A stretch of DNA of 64,000 nt from Chitinasiproducens palmae (GCF_900095735.1 NZ_FNLO01000008.1:124001-188000), one strand, 5' to 3'; counted from the first letter of the stretch, positions 20,877 to 29,744 are shown. Program-made: numbers and translations. The notes: generated by a model from the sequence alone, not told the origin.

Positions 20877-22196
20877 TCAGGAAGCGGACGCAGCGATTGC
20901 CCGCAACGCGTCGTCGAACGCCGCGCCGATCGTGGCGATGTCCGCGTCGTCCATCGCGCTCGACAGTGCAATGAGTCCGTAGCTCGCGGTGATCACGCCG
21001 CGATTGAGCAGTTCGAGCACCAGCCGCGACAGCAGCCCCTGCTCCTCGGCAGTGGGGAACGCCGAGCGGTAGTCGCGAATGGGGCGTGCGTGGAAATGCA
21101 CCTTGATCAGCGAGCCGACGCCGGTCGCCTGGCCGGGCAGACCCGCGTTCGCGAAGGCGGCGCGGATCATGTCGCGCAAGCGATCGCCCTGGGCATTCAG
21201 GCGGGCGTGCGCGGCCTCGTCAAGCAACCGCATCGCGGTGAGTCCCGCCGCCATCGTCACCGGGTTGGCGGAAAAGGTACCGCCATGGGGCACGGCCGGC
21301 CGGCCCGTGCTTGGGTCGAACACCGCCATCACCTCCGCCCGCCCTCCGACCGCGCCGACCGGAAAGCCGCCGCCCATGATCTTGCCGACCGTGGTCAGGT
21401 CCGGTACCACGCCATAGCGCGACTGCGCGCCGCCGCTCGCCAACCGCAACGTGATCACCTCGTCGATGATCAGCAACATGCCCAGTTCCGTCGTCAGTCT
21501 GCGCAGCGCCGCCAGATAGGCCTCGCTGGCCGGAATCAAGCCGACGCGGTTCGGGACCGGATCAACCAGCACCCCGGCCAGCGACGCGGCGTGCGTGCGC
21601 AGCAGGGCCTCGGTGGCTTCGATGTCGTTGAAGGGCAGCACGACCACGTCGTCGAGCACGCCCTGCGGCGTGCCCTGCGCATACGGGACCGACAGCGGAC
21701 TGCCCTCGCCCCAGTTGGCCGGCGTCGCGTCGAGGCTGGTCTCCGCGTAGTCGTAGGAGCCGTGATACGCACCCTCGACCTTCGCGATCTTGCGCTTGCC
21801 GGTGAAGGCGCGCGCCGCCTTGATCGCCATCATCACGGCCTCGGTGCCCGAGTTGGTGAAGCGGACCGCCTCGATCGACGCGACGCGGGCGCAGAGCAGT
21901 TCGGCCAGTTCGATCTCGGCCTCGGTCGGCATGCCGAAACTGGTGCCGCGCGCGATCTGGGCGCAGGCCGCGGCGACCACCTCGGGTTGGCCATGGCCAT
22001 GGATCAGCGCGGTGAAATTGTTGATGCAGTCGATCCGCGACACGCCATCGACATCGACGACGCGGCAACCGGCGCCGCTTGCCGCGTAGATCGGATACGG
22101 CTTCATGAAAACCGTGGTGCGCGTGTTGCCGCCCGGTAAGGAGTGCTTAGCGCGGGCGTAGAGCTGACTCGAACGGGATTGGGAATCGGGATACAT
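20877..22196 (-). CDS. Class III PLP aminotransferase, glutamate-1-semialdehyde aminomutase-like
   Basis: The 439-residue fold-type I PLP enzyme starts YARAKHSLPGGNTRTT, the opening of HemL-like proteins. FTNSGTEAVMMAIKAARAFTG binds the PLP phosphate, LLIIDEVITLR carries the PLP aspartate, and TTVGKIMGGGFPVGAVGG the Schiff-base lysine. It is unlikely to be the housekeeping HemL because it sits inside a catabolic ABC-transporter operon beside hyuA/hyuB. HemL-like paralogues in such operons usually transaminate beta- or omega-amino acids, but that assignment is inference. Spacing: 21 bases from livF upstream and 23 bases to hyuA. Confidence 0.85.
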   Translation of the reverse strand: MYPDSQSRSSQLYARAKHSLPGGNTRTTVFMKPYPIYAASGAGCRVVDVDGVSRIDCINNFTALIHGHGQPEVVAAACAQIARGTSFGMPTEAEIELAELLCARVASIEAVRFTNSGTEAVMMAIKAARAFTGKRKIAKVEGAYHGSYDYAETSLDATPANWGEGSPLSVPYAQGTPQGVLDDVVVLPFNDIEATEALLRTHAASLAGVLVDPVPNRVGLIPASEAYLAALRRLTTELGMLLIIDEVITLRLASGGAQSRYGVVPDLTTVGKIMGGGFPVGAVGGRAEVMAVFDPSTGRPAVPHGGTFSANPVTMAAGLTAMRLLDEAAHARLNAQGDRLRDMIRAAFANAGLPGQATGVGSLIKVHFHARPIRDYRSAFPTAEEQGLLSRLVLELLNRGVITASYGLIALSSAMDDADIATIGAAFDDALRAIAASAS

Positions 22197-22217
22197 GGCT
22201 TTTCCTGATGAGACGGA

Positions 22218-22925
22218 TCAATGACCCAGGTAGGCGTCGCGGATGCGGGGATCGCCGGCCATTTCGCTGGCCACGCCCGAGAGCACGACTTCGCCGTTTT
22301 CCAGCACATAGCCGCGCGCGGCGACATCGAGCGCGAGGACGGTGTTCTGTTCGACGAGAATCATCGCCAGGCCGCCCCGGTTGATGGTGGCGATGCGCGC
22401 GTAGACTTCCTCGGCCAGCCGCGGCGCGAGGCCCAGCGACGGCTCGTCGAGCAGCAGCAACGACGGCCGCGCCATCAGCGCGCGGCCGATCGCCAGCATC
22501 TGTTGCTCGCCGCCGGAAAGCGACCAGCCCAGTTGCCTTTCGCGCTCGGCCAGGCGCGGAAAGAGGTCGTAGACCCAGGCCAGGTCGTGTTCCGTCTCGT
22601 GCCGGCCGGCGCGCCGGGCGGCGGCGCCGATCAACAGGTTTTCCTTCACGGTCAGCCCCGGGAAGATTCGTCGCCCCTCCGGCACGTGCGCGATGCCGCC
22701 GCGCACGCGGCGTTCGGGCGACAGCCCGTCGAGCGGCGCGCCGTCGAATTCGATGCTGCCGCCGCGGATCGGCATCAGGCCGGAGATCGCCCGCAACAGC
22801 GTGGTCTTGCCCGCGCCGTTCGCGCCGATCAGCGCCACCGCCTCGCCCTTCTGGACCGACACGTCGACGCCGCGCAGCGCAACGATGTCGCCGTACGCGG
22901 CACTCAGATCAGTGCATCTCAACAT
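22218..22925 (-). CDS. livF: Branched-chain amino acid-type ABC transporter ATPase (LivF)
   Basis: The 235-residue ATPase has Walker A GANGAGKTT, the ABC signature LSGGEQQMLAIGRALM and Walker B LLLLDEPSLGLAP, with the short C-terminal end typical of LivF. It energises import of the operon's substrate. The start ATG 22925 lies 17 bases inside the end of livG. In this operon the substrate is probably an amide or amino compound rather than leucine. Confidence 0.94.
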   Translation of the reverse strand: MLRCTDLSAAYGDIVALRGVDVSVQKGEAVALIGANGAGKTTLLRAISGLMPIRGGSIEFDGAPLDGLSPERRVRGGIAHVPEGRRIFPGLTVKENLLIGAAARRAGRHETEHDLAWVYDLFPRLAERERQLGWSLSGGEQQMLAIGRALMARPSLLLLDEPSLGLAPRLAEEVYARIATINRGGLAMILVEQNTVLALDVAARGYVLENGEVVLSGVASEMAGDPRIRDAYLGH

Positions 22926-23673
22926 GCTTGTATCCCCTGCCCAGATAGGCTTCGAGCACCGCCGGATCGCTTTGCACCTCGGCTGGCGAGCCTTCCGCGA
23001 TCTTCTGTCCGAAGTTGAGCACCGCGATGCGCTCGGCCAGCCGCATCACCATGCCCATGTTGTGCTCGATCAGGATCACCGCCAGCGCATGTTCGGTGCG
23101 CAGCTCGCGCAACAGCGTCATCAGCCGCGCCACTTCGCCGGAGTTCAGGCCGGCGGCCGGTTCGTCGAGCAGCAGCAGCTTCGGCCGCGCGACCAGCACC
23201 CGCGCCATCTCGACCAGCCGGCGGTTGCCATACGACAGCGATCCGATGTCGCGCCCGGCCAGCCCGGCCAGCCCGAACCGCGCCAGCATGTCGAGACTGC
23301 GCTGCCGCAGCGCGGTGTCCGCGTCGCGCCGGTTCGCGCGGCCCGATGTGCGATGCCGGATCGCCGCACCGAGCATCACGTTCTCGAGGACCGTGAGCCG
23401 GCCGAACAGCTTGCCGTTCTGGAAGATGCGCCCGACGCCATGCCGCACCACCGCGTCGGCGGGCAGGCCGGTGATGTCGCTGCCATCCAAGACCACGCTG
23501 CCGGCGCTGGGGCGATACAGCCCGGTCAGCGCGTTGAGCAACGTGCTCTTGCCGGCGCCGTTGGGGCCGATCACCGCGAAAAAGGTTTCCGGCGGCACGT
23601 CGATGTCGACCCCCTGCAAGGCCTTCAGGCCGCCGAAGGTGACCGACAGGCCGCTCACGCGCAGCAGGCTCAT
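22909..23673 (-). CDS. livG: Branched-chain amino acid-type ABC transporter ATPase (LivG)
   Basis: The 254-residue second ATPase has Walker A GPNGAGKST, the signature LSYGNRRLVEMARVL and Walker B LLLLDEPAAGLN. The extended region between Walker A and the signature and the C-terminal EGSPAEVQSDPAVLEAYLG are LivG features. The start is ATG 23673, overlapping the livM stop by four bases; a longer in-frame version runs through livM in the wrong frame. It forms a heterodimer with LivF. Confidence 0.94.
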   Translation of the reverse strand: MSLLRVSGLSVTFGGLKALQGVDIDVPPETFFAVIGPNGAGKSTLLNALTGLYRPSAGSVVLDGSDITGLPADAVVRHGVGRIFQNGKLFGRLTVLENVMLGAAIRHRTSGRANRRDADTALRQRSLDMLARFGLAGLAGRDIGSLSYGNRRLVEMARVLVARPKLLLLDEPAAGLNSGEVARLMTLLRELRTEHALAVILIEHNMGMVMRLAERIAVLNFGQKIAEGSPAEVQSDPAVLEAYLGRGYKHVEMH

Positions 23674-24671
23674 GAGGCGTCTCCGGTGCGGGCGGGCGAT
23701 GCCGCGCGTCGCGCGCGCGGTGCCCGGGCGAGGACGTCGAGCAGGCCGACGATGCCTTTCGGCAGCACCACCAGTACGACCAGCACGAGGATGCCGAACA
23801 CGAGCAGATAGGCGTTGCCGACGCCGCGCAAGGCTTCGGGCAGCAGCGTGACGCCGACCGCGCCGAGGATGGCTCCGGCCAGCGTGCCCTCGCCGCCGAC
23901 GATCAGCATCGCGAGATAGGTGATCGAATGCGCGTACGCGAAGTCCTCGGGCGACACGAAATGAACGTGGAACGCGAACAGGCAACCGGCGATGGCCGCG
24001 TAGACGCCGCCAATCGTGAACGCCGCGGTCTTGGCGCGGGCCACCACGATGCCGGTCATCGATGCGGCGATTTCGTCGTCGCGGACCGCGATCAGGCTGC
24101 GGCCGAGATGACTGCGCCGCAGCCGCGCCGCCGCCCAGGCGAGCAGCGCCAGCACCGCCAGGCAGAAGCCGTAGAAGCGCTGCTCGCTCGCCAACGGCAC
24201 GCCGAACAGTTCGAGCACGGGCACGTTGGCAATGCCGTCGGTGCCGCCGGTGAGCGCGACCCAGTTCGAGGCGACGATGCCGAAGCTCACGTTGAGTCCC
24301 AGCGTCGCGAGCGCCAGGTAATGGCCCTTCAGGCGCAGCAACACGCGCCCGATCAGATAGGCGGCGGCCCCCGCGACGGCCACCGCGCAAGCCGAAGCCA
24401 GCCACGGATTGACGCGGTAGCGCGTGCACAGGATCGCGACCGTGTATGCGCCAAGCCCGACGAACGCGGCATGGCCGAGCGAGATCAAGCCGGCATAGCC
24501 GAACACGATAGTCAGTCCGAGCACGGCGACCGCCGAGATCAGGCCGACGACGAGCAGGCGAGCCGTGTAGTCGCTGACCATGAACGGCAGCGCGATCGCG
24601 ACCAGCACAGCCAGTGCGCCGAGCGCGATGTGCAACGGCCGCATGCCGTCGAAACGGGAAACGTCGCTCAT
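23670..24671 (-). CDS. livM: Branched-chain amino acid-type ABC transporter permease (LivM)
   Basis: A 333-residue inner-membrane permease with about nine hydrophobic helices. GYAGLISLGHAAFVGLGAY and RSLIAVRDDEIAASMTGI, the latter being the ATPase-contact loop, are characteristic of LivM. The last 25 residues are a basic cytoplasmic tail. ATG 24671 overlaps the livH stop by four bases. Confidence 0.93.
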   Translation of the reverse strand: MSDVSRFDGMRPLHIALGALAVLVAIALPFMVSDYTARLLVVGLISAVAVLGLTIVFGYAGLISLGHAAFVGLGAYTVAILCTRYRVNPWLASACAVAVAGAAAYLIGRVLLRLKGHYLALATLGLNVSFGIVASNWVALTGGTDGIANVPVLELFGVPLASEQRFYGFCLAVLALLAWAAARLRRSHLGRSLIAVRDDEIAASMTGIVVARAKTAAFTIGGVYAAIAGCLFAFHVHFVSPEDFAYAHSITYLAMLIVGGEGTLAGAILGAVGVTLLPEALRGVGNAYLLVFGILVLVVLVVLPKGIVGLLDVLARAPRARRAASPARTGDAS

Positions 24672-25543
24672 CCGCGTTCTCCGATGCGCTCGCCGAAGAT
24701 TCCCTGCGGACGCACCAGCAGGAACAGGATCATGATGCCGAAGGCCAGCAGGTCCTTGTAGGTCGACGAGATATACGACGCACCCAGGATTTCGATCAGT
24801 CCGACCGACAGTCCGCCGACGATGGCGCCCGGCACGTTGCCGAAGCCGCCGATGATGGTCGCGGCGAACGCCTTCAGCGCGATCGGATCGCCCATGTTCA
24901 CGTCGGCGAACCACATCGGCGCAACCAGCAGGCCGGCGAACGAAGCGAACACCGCGGCCAGCACCCAGGCCAGGCCCAACAGCAGCGTGACTGGCAACCC
25001 CATCAGCCGCGCCGCCTCGGTATCCTGCGCGATCGCTCGCATCGCACGCCCGGTGCCGGTGCGATACAACAGCAGGTAGAGCAACGCGATCAGCACCGCG
25101 GTGATCGCGATAGTGGCCAGCGCGTGCACCGACACCACGCTGTTGCCGAGGCTCAGGGTGCCGTCTCCGAACGGCGAGGGAATGCGCGACGGCCACGGCC
25201 CCCAGATCAACAGCGCCGCGTTCTGCAAGGCGATGCCCACCGCCACCGTGCCGATGATCACGGACACGACCGGCCGCTTCTGCAACGGCAGGTGAATCAC
25301 GAAATAGAACAGCACGCCGAACACCGCCATCGCGGCGATCGCGAGCGGATAGGCGATCGGCGCCGGCAGCTGCGCGTTGACGATGGTGGTCACACCGATG
25401 AACGTGCCCAGCATGACGAACTGACCCGCTGCGAAATTGACCACGCTGGTCGCCGAATACACGATCACGAAGCCAAGCGCCGCCAGCGCATAGACGCTGC
25501 CGAGGGCAATGCCGTTGATCAGTAACTGCGCGAGTGCATCCAT
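24668..25543 (-). CDS. livH: Branched-chain amino acid-type ABC transporter permease (LivH)
   Basis: The 291-residue permease starts MDALAQLLINGIALGSVYAL, the standard LivH opening. RAIAQDTEAARLMGLPV is the ATPase-contact loop, and the end reads LLVRPQGIFGERIGERG. ATG 25543 is chosen; the in-frame extension to 25687 is not conserved. It is 61 bases after the substrate-binding protein gene. Confidence 0.93.
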   Translation of the reverse strand: MDALAQLLINGIALGSVYALAALGFVIVYSATSVVNFAAGQFVMLGTFIGVTTIVNAQLPAPIAYPLAIAAMAVFGVLFYFVIHLPLQKRPVVSVIIGTVAVGIALQNAALLIWGPWPSRIPSPFGDGTLSLGNSVVSVHALATIAITAVLIALLYLLLYRTGTGRAMRAIAQDTEAARLMGLPVTLLLGLAWVLAAVFASFAGLLVAPMWFADVNMGDPIALKAFAATIIGGFGNVPGAIVGGLSVGLIEILGASYISSTYKDLLAFGIMILFLLVRPQGIFGERIGERG

Positions 25544-25604
25544 CAGCTTTTCCAGTGGACCGCGCGTGACACCGGAGACGCTGTCCGGCAGCACGCGACG
25601 CGAT

Positions 25605-26756
25605 TTACTCGACGTTGATCGAGTCGACGAATTCCATGTCCTTGCTGCCGGACTTGAACTTGACCACCGCGACGTCGTGCACGCCATTGCCTTCGGCGTC
25701 GAAGCGGTAGCGATGCGAGACGCCCTGGTAGTCCTTCACCTTGGCGAGATAGGCGCGCAGCGGTTCGGCGTCGGTGCCGACCTCGTTCATCGCCTTGGCC
25801 ATCAGCATGGCGCCGTCGTAATAGGCGGCCGCATAGGGATCGGCATCGACGCCGAAGCGCTTGCGGTAGCGGTCCAGGAAGGCCTTGCCCTGCGGCGTGC
25901 CGGGCAGATAGGCGTCGATCACGCCCCAGACGTTGCCCAGGTCGTTCGCCGACAGCAATTGCAGCGCCGCCGGCACGAAGGCCGCGGACGAGGCCACCAC
26001 CGGCTGCTTCAGGCCGAGCATCTTGATCTGCCGCAGCAGCAACGCGCCGTCCTGCGGGTAGACAAAGGCGACGATCACATCGGCCCCCTTGTTCTTCAGG
26101 TTCAGCAGCTGCGCCGACATGTCCTTGTTGTTCTGCCCATACGACTCCGAGGCCACCACCTTGATGCCCTGCTTGGCGAGAAATTCGACGGCCGCGTTCG
26201 CGCCGCCCTGCCCGAAATCGTTCTGGATGTAGATCACGCCCGGCTTGCTGCCCTTGAGCGTGTCCTTCACGAAGCGGGCCATCGCCACCGCCGCGGTGCT
26301 GTCCTGCGGACGGATGCGGAACATCCACGGATTGCGCAGACGCGACACCGCGTCGGCGCCGCCCGCGTACATCGCCGGCCGCTTGGCCTTCGCGACTTCC
26401 GGCGCCACCGCAATGTTCTGCGTGCTGTAGCTGGTCAGAAAGATGAACGGTGGATTCTTCTCCTGCACGACCTTGACGAGCGCATTGATCGCCGTACCGT
26501 TCGACGCCTGGGCATCTTCGACGGCCAGCGCAATTTTCTTGCCCTTCACGCCACCCGCGGCATTGATCTCATCGACTGCCATCTGGAGCGAATTTGAGTA
26601 CTGCTTACCGGTCAACGAAAGCGGGCCGGTGAGTGGCACGGTCGCTCCGACGACGAGCTCCCCGGCGGCGCGGACGCTGGCCGACGAAGCCATCAGTGCG
26701 ATGATCGCCGTGGAATGGACCAAGGCCTGACGCAGCCCCGCGAATCGGATGGACAT
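25605..26756 (-). CDS. Periplasmic substrate-binding protein of the ABC transporter
   Basis: The 383-residue protein has a signal peptide (LVHSTAIIALMASSASVRAAG, cleavage near residue 30) followed by a mature type I periplasmic binding fold. VGATVPLTGPLSLTGKQY, EINAAGGVKGKKIAL and VYPQDGALLLRQIKMLG are typical of the LivJ/amide-binding group. It is the first gene of the operon and is divergent from the IclR-type regulator. Members of this family bind amino acids, short amides, urea or aromatic acids, so the ligand cannot be fixed from sequence. Confidence 0.92.
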   Translation of the reverse strand: MSIRFAGLRQALVHSTAIIALMASSASVRAAGELVVGATVPLTGPLSLTGKQYSNSLQMAVDEINAAGGVKGKKIALAVEDAQASNGTAINALVKVVQEKNPPFIFLTSYSTQNIAVAPEVAKAKRPAMYAGGADAVSRLRNPWMFRIRPQDSTAAVAMARFVKDTLKGSKPGVIYIQNDFGQGGANAAVEFLAKQGIKVVASESYGQNNKDMSAQLLNLKNKGADVIVAFVYPQDGALLLRQIKMLGLKQPVVASSAAFVPAALQLLSANDLGNVWGVIDAYLPGTPQGKAFLDRYRKRFGVDADPYAAAYYDGAMLMAKAMNEVGTDAEPLRAYLAKVKDYQGVSHRYRFDAEGNGVHDVAVVKFKSGSKDMEFVDSINVE

Positions 26757-26775
26757 GACGGATCCTCTCGGGTTG

Positions 26776-26869
26776 GAGACGGTTGTCTCGTTTTTCGGAA
26801 CTTTGTTTTGATTTCCGATAAAATGTAAAAGGCCGTTTTTTTGATGTCAAGGGCGAGACAAAATCTCGC
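26776..26869. promoter_or_regulatory. Divergent control region with three inverted repeats
   Basis: Between the binding-protein gene and the IclR-type gene lie three inverted repeats: GAGAC-ggtt-GTCTC (26776-26789); TCGGAA (26795-26800) with TTCCGA (26813-26818) separated by 12 bases; and GCGAGA-caaaa-TCTCGC (26853-26869). The middle one, TCGGAA-N12-TTCCGA in AT-rich surroundings, is the best candidate for the regulator's operator. The outer pair share a GAGAC core. The region between them is AT-rich and should hold both promoters. Confidence 0.5.
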
Positions 26870-26891
26870 ACCTCACTTCCGCGCGTACGAC

Positions 26892-27689
26892 ATGACTGAA
26901 CCAGACAAGGCGCCGCCGCTCGAGCGCTACATCCGCATCCTGGAATTGCTGGCCGGATTTCCCACCGGCCTGTCGCTCACCGAGGTGGCGACGCTGCTCG
27001 CGCTGCCGAAAGCGACGGCGCACCGACTGTTGCGCACGATGCAGGAGTCACAGCTGGTCGAACCTGCGGGACCCGGCGCGTCTCAATACGTGACCGGTCG
27101 TCGGCTGCGCACGCTGCTGTATCTCAACACCGGCAGCGACTGGGTCGACGCGGTCGTGCGCCCTCACCTGCGCGCGTTGGTCGATGAGACACACGAGACC
27201 GCCTACATTGCAAAGCTCGAAGGAACGACGGTCCGCTCGATCCTGATGGAAGCGCCCGACACGCCGTGGCGTGGCTTCGTGTTGCCGGGCAAGGAGATGC
27301 ACCCGCATGCAGCGGCATCGGCGAAGGCCATCATCGCGTTCCGCGACGAGGCGACGATTGCGCGGGCGCTCGCCGCGCCGTTGGAAAAACTGACGACGCG
27401 CACCGTCGTCGACCCGAGCCAGGTTCGCGCCGACTACGCGGTCGTGCGTGAACGCGGCTATGCGACCTGCATCGCCGAAATCGACGACGGCCTGGCGGCG
27501 CTGGGCGTGCCGATCATGATCCCGGGCGCCGAAGTCGTCTTCAGCCTGGGACTGACCGGACCGATCGGGCGTGTGCTCGAACGGGACCTGGATGCGCTCG
27601 CGGCGACGATGGCAGTCCATGCGAAGCGCATTGCGGCGGGACTGGTGGTCGGACGGTCGCGCCATGACTTGGCGCGCGAGGCCGGCTGA
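26892..27689 (+). CDS. IclR-family transcription regulator
   Basis: The 265-residue regulator has an N-terminal winged helix-turn-helix (ILELLAGFPTGLSLTEVATLLALPKATAHRLLRTM split over residues 14-50) and a C-terminal IclR effector domain (ETAYIAKLEGTTVRSI; LPGKEMHPHAAASAKAIIAF; RGYATCIAEIDDGLAALGVPI). I chose ATG 26892; an ATG at 26844 would add 16 residues. It is divergent from the transporter/hydantoinase operon and is the obvious local regulator, probably responding to the imported compound or a degradation product. Confidence 0.93.
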   Translation: MTEPDKAPPLERYIRILELLAGFPTGLSLTEVATLLALPKATAHRLLRTMQESQLVEPAGPGASQYVTGRRLRTLLYLNTGSDWVDAVVRPHLRALVDETHETAYIAKLEGTTVRSILMEAPDTPWRGFVLPGKEMHPHAAASAKAIIAFRDEATIARALAAPLEKLTTRTVVDPSQVRADYAVVRERGYATCIAEIDDGLAALGVPIMIPGAEVVFSLGLTGPIGRVLERDLDALAATMAVHAKRIAAGLVVGRSRHDLAREAG

Positions 27690-27841
27690 CGCGTCGGCTG
27701 AAACGTCGGCCGAAGCGTCGTTCCGGCGGGCCAGGCTGGCGCGGCTCGGCGTTCCCTACCACTGGGCGGCGCCGGCAGCCGCCCGCGACGGCGGGAACGA
27801 CGCTTGCGGCGGCAAGGTCATCTCTTTTACTGGAGCCGATC

Positions 27842-28357
27842 ATGCCGCAGAAACAGACCATCGCGCGTGCGAAGGAAGACAAGCGCCAAGGGAAGTCGGC
27901 GTCGACGCAGGCAGGCGAGTTCGTGAAGGAACAGATGCACCGCATCCGCGCGGGCGAGCACGGTGCGCGTTCCACCAAGCAGGCGATCGCCATCGGCCTT
28001 TCCGAAGCGCGCCGGGCCGGCGTCAAGGCGTCGCCCGGCAAGAATGCGTCGGCCGCCACCCGCCACAAGGCGGAGCAGGACACGCAGGCGGCCGAGCACG
28101 GCACGTCGGGCAGCAAGGAAACGCATGCGCGCCGCGCCGCGGCGCGAAAGCGCGTACTGAAACGCGAAAGCACGCGCGCTGCCTCTACCTCCGAATTGTC
28201 GAAGCACGCTCGCAGCAGCGCGCACAAACGCACCGCTGCGGACCGCTCGGCCGCCGCCCGCAAGGGTGCGGAGACCAAGGGCGCGGCGGGCCGTTCCGCC
28301 GCGGCGAAGAAGGCCGCACGCACCCGCGCGGCGAACGCGGCGGCGCGCCGTCACTGA
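27842..28357 (+). CDS. H1-like basic protein with a DUF6496-type N-terminus
   Basis: A 171-residue, very Lys/Arg/Ala-rich protein. The N-terminal 60 residues (TIARAKEDKRQGKSASTQAG, then ARSTKQAIAIGLSEARRAGV) match what I know as the DUF6496 family of small basic proteins. The rest is a low-complexity Ala/Arg/Lys/Ser tail resembling bacterial histone H1-like proteins. DNA or RNA binding is likely but unproven. It has no obvious partner: it stands alone between the iclR gene and yajC, with 152 bp before and 793 bp after. Confidence 0.75.
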   Translation: MPQKQTIARAKEDKRQGKSASTQAGEFVKEQMHRIRAGEHGARSTKQAIAIGLSEARRAGVKASPGKNASAATRHKAEQDTQAAEHGTSGSKETHARRAAARKRVLKRESTRAASTSELSKHARSSAHKRTAADRSAAARKGAETKGAAGRSAAAKKAARTRAANAAARRH

Positions 28358-28463
28358 CAGACTGCTACCTGCCGCCCGGCTGGCCCGCGGCCCACCGGGT
28401 CATACGATTGCGTCGCATGCGCAATCGGCCCGCGTGTTGGCATTCGTCCCTCGGCGGCAAAAC

Positions 28464-28505
28464 GTCGCAAGCGCGTCGCAAGCGCGTCGGAGCGCGTCGC
28501 AAGCG
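28464..28505 (+). repeat. 11-base imperfect tandem repeat
   Basis: Units GTCGCAAGCGC (28464-28474), GTCGCAAGCGC (28475-28485), GTCGGAGCGC (28486-28495) and GTCGCAAGCG (28496-28505) follow directly on each other. Confidence 0.8.
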
Positions 28506-29090
28506 AAGCGGCTGCCGCGCTTCGACGGCGCCGCTCGTGCGGAAGGGCGCTGCGCTTCCCTGCGCCGACGGGATGCGGTTCACGCCTAGGGCGGCTTGAC
28601 CGCGTGTCCGCGCAGCCCGACATGCGCGCACACACACCACCAGCCGCTGCCTCGCTTGCAGGGGCACTGGGATGGCACGCGAGCGTGCTGTGATCGCCAC
28701 TGCCATGCGGATCACGGCATGCCACTTCCGGCCAACCCTCGCATCTCTGGCAACCGGATAGACGGAAACCTTACGCGGCGTAATGTTCCGACTGCGCACC
28801 CGCACCTTCCGACGTGTGAAGGACCAGCGACGTCGACCGGCGACATCGACCGCCGCCTGAACGGTTGAAGACGGCGGTCGACGTTGCATCTGCCCCCTGC
28901 CGCCAGCTCGACCTTGCGCAGCGTGCCGCCCAGACCGCGCGTCGACCGGCTGCCGCCCAACCGCCGGCCGTCCAACGCCTCGCCCGGCTGACCGTTCCGA
29001 GCGCGCGCGGCAAGGCCGCCGGCGCCCGGGCGCCGGCGCCGAAGCGGGCCCGCCAGTCGCCCTTTCGGAGCCCCGCGCCATCGCGACAGC

Positions 29091-29114
29091 GCGGTGTTAG
29101 GGCGGTGTTAGAAT
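29091..29114 (+). promoter_or_regulatory. -10 box of the yajC-secDF operon within a short direct repeat
   Basis: TAGAAT (29109-29114) lies 36 bases before the yajC GTG. It overlaps a direct duplication of GCGGTGTTAG (29091-29100 and 29102-29111). No good -35 is seen. A separate promoter here is expected because queA-tgt lie 12 kb upstream. Confidence 0.45.
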
Positions 29115-29150
29115 ACGCGCCTATTTCCCCTGACCGCTCGGAGACTTTCT

Positions 29151-29480
29151 GTGTCTTTGTTTATATCTGACGCTTTCGCGCAAGGCGCGGCGGCCAGCAC
29201 CGAATCCAGCCTGATGAGCTTCGCACCGCTGATCCTGATGTTCGTGGTGCTGTACTTCATCATGATCCGGCCGCAGATGAAGCGCCAAAAAGAGCATCGC
29301 AACATGCTCGCCGCGATGGCCAAGGGCGATGAAGTCGTCACCAGCGGCGGGCTGGTGGGCAAGGTCGGCAAGGTCGGCGACGCCTACGTGACGATCGAAG
29401 TCGCGGACAATGTCGAGATCACCGTCCAGAAGGGCGCGGTCACGACGATCCTGCCGAAGGGCACGATCAAGGCGCTCTGA
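29151..29480 (+). CDS. yajC: Sec translocon accessory subunit YajC
   Basis: The 109-residue single-pass inner-membrane protein associates with SecDF. Its transmembrane helix is SFAPLILMFVVLYFIMI (about residues 23-39), followed by RPQMKRQKEHRNML and GDEVVTSGGLVGKV, the YajC signature. The start is GTG 29151, with GGAG upstream. It is the first gene of yajC-secD-secF. Confidence 0.97.
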   Translation: MSLFISDAFAQGAAASTESSLMSFAPLILMFVVLYFIMIRPQMKRQKEHRNMLAAMAKGDEVVTSGGLVGKVGKVGDAYVTIEVADNVEITVQKGAVTTILPKGTIKAL

Positions 29481-29534
29481 TCGACGCCGCGTCCGCCGCG
29501 CGGCATCGCGTGCTCGCGGCACTGACCGACCGAT

Positions 29535-29569
29535 GACGAAGGGCCGCGCCACTGGCGCGGCCCTTCGTC
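29535..29569 (+). terminator. Perfect 16-bp hairpin between yajC and secD
   Basis: GACGAAGGGCCGCGCC (29535-29550) and GGCGCGGCCCTTCGTC (29554-29569) form a perfect 16-bp stem with a 3-base loop. No T run follows, so it is not a full intrinsic terminator. It lies 55 bases after yajC and 175 bases before secD, and could stabilise the yajC mRNA 3' end or reduce read-through into secDF. Confidence 0.6.
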
Positions 29570-29744
29570 CAACGCGGTTCGCTGCCGCGGTCGGGCTGCC
29601 GGTGCCGACACGGTGCGGTTTTCGCGGGCTCTTCCGCGCAAGTCGCCGGTCTGCAATGGTCACGCGCGACGGCAGATTCGCTGCCTCAAAGCTGTCGTTC
29701 GCGCGAGACGGCACGCCCGAATTGCTTCCATCCCCCGGCTCGTC

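Larger units (their letters stand above)
28358..29150. other. Long region without a convincing gene before yajC
   Basis: About 790 bp contain no ORF with recognisable protein features on either strand; open frames here are Arg/Ala-rich and look like GC-driven shadows. The region contains an 11-base imperfect tandem repeat (28464-28505) and, at its end, the yajC promoter. It could hold decayed coding sequence or a small RNA, but I see no direct sign of either. Confidence 0.6.

Noticed and set aside
28365-29081. 238-codon minus-strand frame in the gap before yajC
   Set aside because: Arg/Gly-rich with no ribosome binding site or family signature; treated as a GC-driven open frame.
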